DNA from: Sanderia malayensis
Lineage: Eukaryota > Cnidaria > Scyphozoa > Semaeostomeae > Pelagiidae
NCBI GenBank assembly: GCA_013076295.1
Contig: RQOL01000519.1
Location: forward strand, 3,338,488 to 3,402,487
Direction: 5' to 3'
DNA length: 64,000 nucleotides
Positions 59,506 through 64,000 of this stretch are shown here, piece by piece; within the stretch, counting starts at the first letter, position 1; each line of letters starts with the position of its first letter. The notes under the pieces were generated by a model. That model did no database searches. It saw only the letters and a list, made by a program, of their open reading frames with translations, and was not told the origin of the DNA. The position numbers and the translations under genes are program-made.

Positions 59506-59688
59506 TGTTGTAGAGTTTGAGGTCGGAAGCAAAGAAAACACACTTCTTGCAAATATCTACAGAAACAACTGATTTACAGTATAACTACAATGATTTTTAT
59601 ACTACCCAAGGCGTGTGTGGAAGCTCGCCAAGACTATTACTACGACAATACGAGGACTGGGTCCAAGCGAATGACTCATTTCACAACA
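59506..59688 (-). repeat. BEL/Pao LTR, 183 bp
   Basis: Begins TGTTGTAG and ends CACAACA (TG...CA with matching 6-bp inverted tips). It is followed by CACTCCCCC, the complement of a polypurine tract, as expected at the 3' LTR of a minus-strand element. AACGC (59501-59505) may be the target duplication; the partner lies outside the window. Confidence 0.75.
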
Positions 59689-59835
59689 CACTCCCCCGGT
59701 TTGATTTACACGTAATCAAACATATATCGAATACAAATATAATAACAAAATTTCAAAACTTTCAAGTCCTGAACCAAATGTCTCTATATAGAATATAATA
59801 TAACATGAATAAAAATACTGATATAGAATAAGGAA

Positions 59836-60293
59836 TTAGATAACGTTGTTCTTTCGGATGAGTTCTCCGACCACAGCAGCGTTCCTGCGAGGTCTGCTGG
59901 ACTCCAACGTGACTGTAGCTTGCGGCTGCGCTTGCTGCTGCTGCGGTGGCGCTTGTTGCTGCGGTGGCGCTCCTTGCTGTTGTGTATCTGACTGACTACT
60001 CTGACTACGTATTTCTAACGGAACTAGATGTTTTAAGGATCGTTTCAGCACTGTCTTACCATTTTTCGAAATTACCTCTACCTGGGCGGATCTCGTTGAG
60101 CCATCATTTCCAACTATCAATTTGATGACTTTGCCAATTTTCCAGAATGTCCTTTTCTCCTGTTCGTTCCTGACAACAACAATGTCATTCAAGTTAATTA
60201 TGGGATTGCTTGACGAGTTATCCCTTCCTTTCGGTCGGTACGCTTCTAAAAGACCTAACAAGTATTCATTTTTCCACAATAGTGCAAACTTAT
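59836..60293 (-). pseudogene. BEL/Pao C-terminal DUF5641 region
   Basis: The minus frame starts WKNEYLLGLLEAYRPKG, then DIVVVRNEQEKRTFWKIGKV, EVISKNGKTVLKRSLKHLVP and a Gln/Pro-rich tail, stopping at 59836. This is the C-terminal region of BEL/Pao integrases. It is separated from the rest of the polyprotein by the TTAA-flanked insertion at 60298-61795. The related decayed copies lie at 31110 and 42120. Confidence 0.85.
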
Positions 60294-60297
60294 TTAA

Positions 60298-61795
60298 AGT
60301 GCCCCTACACCTTATTTTTTTATTCTTTATATCGATAAAACTTTCTTCGCCGATTTTAGATACGAAAATATTTTTTAAATCTGACGTCTAGTTAACGAGT
60401 TATAACGTGGGGAAGTGTCGATGTTTCGTCATTTTCGCCATTTTTTGTGGTCAACTTTTAGGACTGGATCTACCTACTATGACATCATAGTTTGGTGCAT
60501 TGTGCCCGTTCATTTTCCCGTACTGAAGCAACAAATCGGCATCAATTTTCTGTCATACGATGCACTCGATATTTGTTTTTTTGACTTTGATGATTAGAAA
60601 CAGGTGGCGCATTATGACATTGAATTTGAAAGGCTTGCGATGAGTTTGCAGCTGTGGGGAGGAATTACAAAATTCCATGTAGTGGCTGCTCGTTGTGCTC
60701 AGTGGAGGCGGGCGTGGGCCGTGCAATGTTAAAACTGTACGGGAGCGGGGATGCCAAGAAGAGCATCAAAACATGATATAAACTGGGAAAATATGCCATA
60801 TCGATGTGTTTTGCTAGCCATGGAAATACACCGATAAATCAAAATTTGTATGGTCACAAAATTCTCCTTTATCAGAATGATCGCCCTAAAACTGTGAGGA
60901 GAAGGAGATGGATAGATTTCATCAATTCGCACGACGGAAGAAATTCTATGGACGCATCATCATGAATGAAATAATCAAACACAAAGCGCATAATTTCGTA
61001 CAATAACGAAATTCATGTGTAGTATAAGGAATTGTGTTGCAGATTTTCTACACTTGCTGTTCCAAATGAAAATCGAATCGTTTCAAGCTTCCTCAACCCC
61101 AAAGGTTTAGACTGACACGGATATGATGGCTAAATTATTGCGTATATTGAATTTTGATATACACTTTTGCTTCATCACAAACACAACAAAAGACAATAAT
61201 TCAGATCTAGTCAAATGCCCAGAAAGTTTTCTTTCAACATTTCTTTTCTTGCTCACATCTCTTTCATGGCTTTGACTGAAAGAGTTCTCAGCCAAATGGC
61301 ATCAAATGCATCAGGTTTCTCCTTCATCGGTATCACTATCAACGATCTGCTTTGCTCTACGATACGATCAATCCTATCCCTCGCCATCTTCGCATTCCTC
61401 GCACTGCAATCCCTACTGTCATGAACTACTATCCGACAAAGAATGTTAATTCATGGAAACTTTCTATTCGATTCTGATCACCAAAATTGCACAAATACCC
61501 ACGAATACACATAACGAGACACGACAAAAGCGCAACGCAAACACTATTTATTATACTGAATGTAGGCCTACGCCCGCCGCCACTGAATACAACGAGCAGC
61601 CACTACATTGGAGTTTACCTACTATGATGTCATAGTAGGTAAATTACGGTCCTAAAAGTTGACCACGAAAAAGTGGCACGCGTTGCCTCGTATCTCAAAA
61701 ACTACTTGTCATATCAAAAAAATATAAACGGATTCAGAATCAGCGCATTCGAATCTATAGTTTTAGCCAATAAAAAAATAAGGTGTAGGGGCACT
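60298..61795. mobile_element. TTAA-flanked (piggyBac-like) non-autonomous element, 1.5 kb
   Basis: Ends AGTGCCCCTACACCTTATTT and its complement are flanked by TTAA at 60294-60297 and 61796-61799. Inverted homology extends about 190 bp inward, to ACCTACTATGACATCATAG near 60470 and 61620. The TTAA duplication suggests piggyBac, although the tips do not start with CCC; a TA duplication reading is also possible. No transposase frame. It splits the BEL coding region. Confidence 0.8.
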
Positions 61796-64000
61796 TTAAC
61801 AATCTATGATTATACTGCGCGCGTTTTGACAAACTTTCGTACGTGTTACGAATCTCGAAGTATGCATCACTGGGTAACCGATTTAAGTTTCGACCGTTAA
61901 TCAAATGGGACGGTGTTAAAGGGTACGAGATCCCTTCGTTATCATCGAAACGTAAGTCAGGACGAGATCACTACATTTTCAATTTCAACGAGAATTGTAT
62001 TCAACTCTGTAAAACTTAATAATGCGCGACCGATTATCTTGATTAAACAACGTTTAACGCTTCGTATTAACCTTTCCCAAAATCCCCCTTGAAAGGGTGT
62101 AATTCAACTATAAATTACTTAAACTCTTTCAAACGAGGAGTGCGAACTAATCTCTTGATTTCCTTCGAAGCGGATTTAAATGTCTTAGCGTTATCACTAA
62201 TAATTGTAGCTGGTAAACCGCGTCGTGCACAGAAAAGACGAAATGCCCAAATGAAAGCTTCAAAAGTTAGGTTTTCAACCAATTCGAGATGTACGGCTCT
62301 TGTTGAAGCACACGTAAATAAACACACGTAACATTTGGCATTTTCCTGGTTTTGAGTATTCGAATTAATCTTTACAATAAGTGGTCCTGCAAAATCTATT
62401 CCTACATGTGTGAACGGTGAATCTTTGTCCACTCTAACTTTCGGTAATTCTGGGCAGAACACTGTTTTGTACGGTAGACCTTCGATCTTTTTACACACAA
62501 TACATTGACGAACAACCTGCTTTACTCGTTCTCTCCCCCGAAGTACCCAGTATTTCTGTCTAAGTAGGTTCAACGTTTCTCTCAAGCCGTTGTGAAATAC
62601 CTTCTCGTGGCAATCGTTAATTAATAATATAGAATATTTAGATTTCGACGGTAATAAGATCGGTTTTTTACTTTCATCTGGCAACGATGCCTTACTTACT
62701 CGAGATCTACAACGAATTATACCGTTTTCGTCTAAATAGAGATTAAACTGGTTGACGTGTGGAGGTACCTTGACGTTATTTCTACCTGCTGAACTTAATG
62801 ACAAATAACGAATTTCCGATTCAAAACTCTCTAGTTGGATGAACTTGATCAATACGTTTTCTGCTGAATTTATCTCGTTTACGCTAATTATGTTGTCTAG
62901 GGTTACTTGCTCTTGTTTTACCTTGGCTTTCAAGTTATTAATGAATCTGAACACCCATGACACTACTTTCAGCAGCTTACTTTTGTTACTAAATCTCTCT
63001 AAGTTTATGACTTGGCTCCAATTGTTTTTCAACTGACTTCCTTCTGCAAGCATTGCATGCGTAATAATTGGCTCTGATTTCACTTTCTCTTTCAAGGCCA
63101 GATCTGTTTCTAACTCTGTACTGCCCGGGGTTTTAGGCCATTCTGAGGGTTCTAATTTCAGAAATTGAGGACCCTCCCACCACAAGAGATTGTCATCGAG
63201 ATGACAATAAATACCACGTGACGGTAAATCTGGCGGATTCTGCGATCCCGGGCAATGAAACCATTGTTCTCTTTCTGACGTAGAAAGAATTTGTGAAGCT
63301 CGATGACGAACGTATTGTATCCAAGGCTTCACATTACGGATCCAACATAACACAGCACTAGAATCTACCCAATAATAGGTGTCCAGCGAGATGTTTTTCT
63401 TTAATTCTTCGCTCAGAACTATACGAATTGTGTCAACTAAGTCAGCCAACAAACACGCTCCCAATAATTCTAACCGTGGTATGCTTTGGCTACGAATCGG
63501 ACATACCTTCGATTTTGACGTGACAAATCTAACATTGATTAACCCTGATTCATATTCGACTTTGACGTAAACGACGGCTGCGTAAGCCTTTTCACTCGCA
63601 TCTGAAAACCCATGTAATTCTACCTTTCGAACAGATTGATTACCTTGTAAAAGACCTCTTGGGATGGATACGTTATTACATAATTTGAGATCTTTAATTA
63701 ACGCGTCATACGATTTACGATACGATCCCTGCAACTCTTGATCCCAACCGAGCTTATCAACACATAATTGCTGCAACAAAATCTTCAAGTTAATGGTAAA
63801 AACGGTTAAACAACCAATGGGATCGAAAATCTTAGCTGCTAATTTTAGCAGAGAACGCTTTGTGGGTATCAGAGTCTGTGCAAATTCTATAATACTCGAT
63901 AAATCGAAATTTAAACAATCTGAAAGACTATTCCAGCAAACTCCTAAAACCTTCGAATTTCCTTTACTTTGCGGAGCCCCTATGGCATATTGCGTGTAAG
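61796..64000 (-). pseudogene. BEL/Pao polyprotein: RT end, A17/RNase H region, integrase (partial)
   Basis: On the minus strand the frame is open from the window end to 62115. Order: KVLGVCWNSLSDCLNF (end of RT), LAAKIFDPIGCLTVF and VELHGFSDASEKAYAAVVYV (Pao A17/RNase H region), ETLNLLRQKYWVLRGRERV with QCIVCKK (integrase zinc domain, HEKVFHNGL His pair), VGIDFAGPL (first Asp) and TIISDNAKTFKSA (second Asp). A stop/frameshift after LKEFK at 62115 precedes GGFWERLI (third acidic Glu) and then SYPL..SHLING pieces with several stops down to 61800. Probably inactive though recently so. It lies in opposite orientation within the Gypsy at 56-59.5 kb. Confidence 0.9.

Overview
This window looks like animal nuclear DNA, most likely from a cnidarian (coral or anemone type). 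That assignment is inference. It rests on AT-rich, intron-containing genes, a TIR plus NACHT innate-immunity locus, and a dense mix of Penelope, Ngaro/DIRS, Gypsy, BEL/Pao, Copia, LINE and cut-and-paste DNA elements. There is no sign of bacterial or organelle organisation, and I found no rRNA, tRNA or CRISPR.

Layout. 1-1.5 kb: 3' end of a Penelope-like element with a GIY-YIG domain. 1.9-2.6 kb: a Harbinger-type MITE. 2.6-14.8 kb: the most interesting segment, a roughly 12-kb element with short inverted ends (GGCTAT...TAAAA followed by GGGAACGG-type repeats). It carries on one strand a protein kinase, a cysteine-protease-like domain and a MULE-type transposase with a SWIM-like zinc finger. Nine exons join in consistent phase from kinase to transposase, so it reads as one gene of about 1,630 codons with two in-frame TAA codons. 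Its first intron holds a nearly intact-ended Ngaro element (A1-B1-A2-B2 repeats). 14.8-19.0 kb: a minus-strand Gypsy pol/protease split by a 2.5-kb non-autonomous MULE (9-bp target duplication, nested Harbinger MITE) and by a LINE fragment. 19.3-20.0 kb: a 103-bp tandem array. 20.0-22.0 kb: mostly unrecognised.

22.1-50.3 kb: two near-identical copies (A 22069-35685, B 35788-50300) on either side of a 100-N gap. The gap sits exactly at the junction, so an unmerged contig overlap or two haplotypes is more likely than a true tandem duplication. Each copy holds small exons plus a TIR domain, then a degraded BEL element, a hAT MITE and a 1.8-kb CCAGTGGGCA-ended element. The copies differ by clean insertions: a 3.2-kb foldback element in A, and in B a 3.6-kb TA-flanked composite and a roughly 450-bp segment. 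A NACHT exon at 50.5-52.6 kb follows on the same strand and in compatible phase. The simplest reading is one TIR-NACHT (NLR-type) receptor gene with a transposon-filled intron, apparently frame-disrupted.

52.6-64 kb: a Copia relic, a Gypsy element (gag, protease, pol) cut at 59505 by an opposite-strand BEL/Pao element, which is itself interrupted by a 1.5-kb TTAA-flanked element and runs off the right end. The host-like content is therefore small (the TIR-NACHT gene); everything else recognised is mobile or derived from it.
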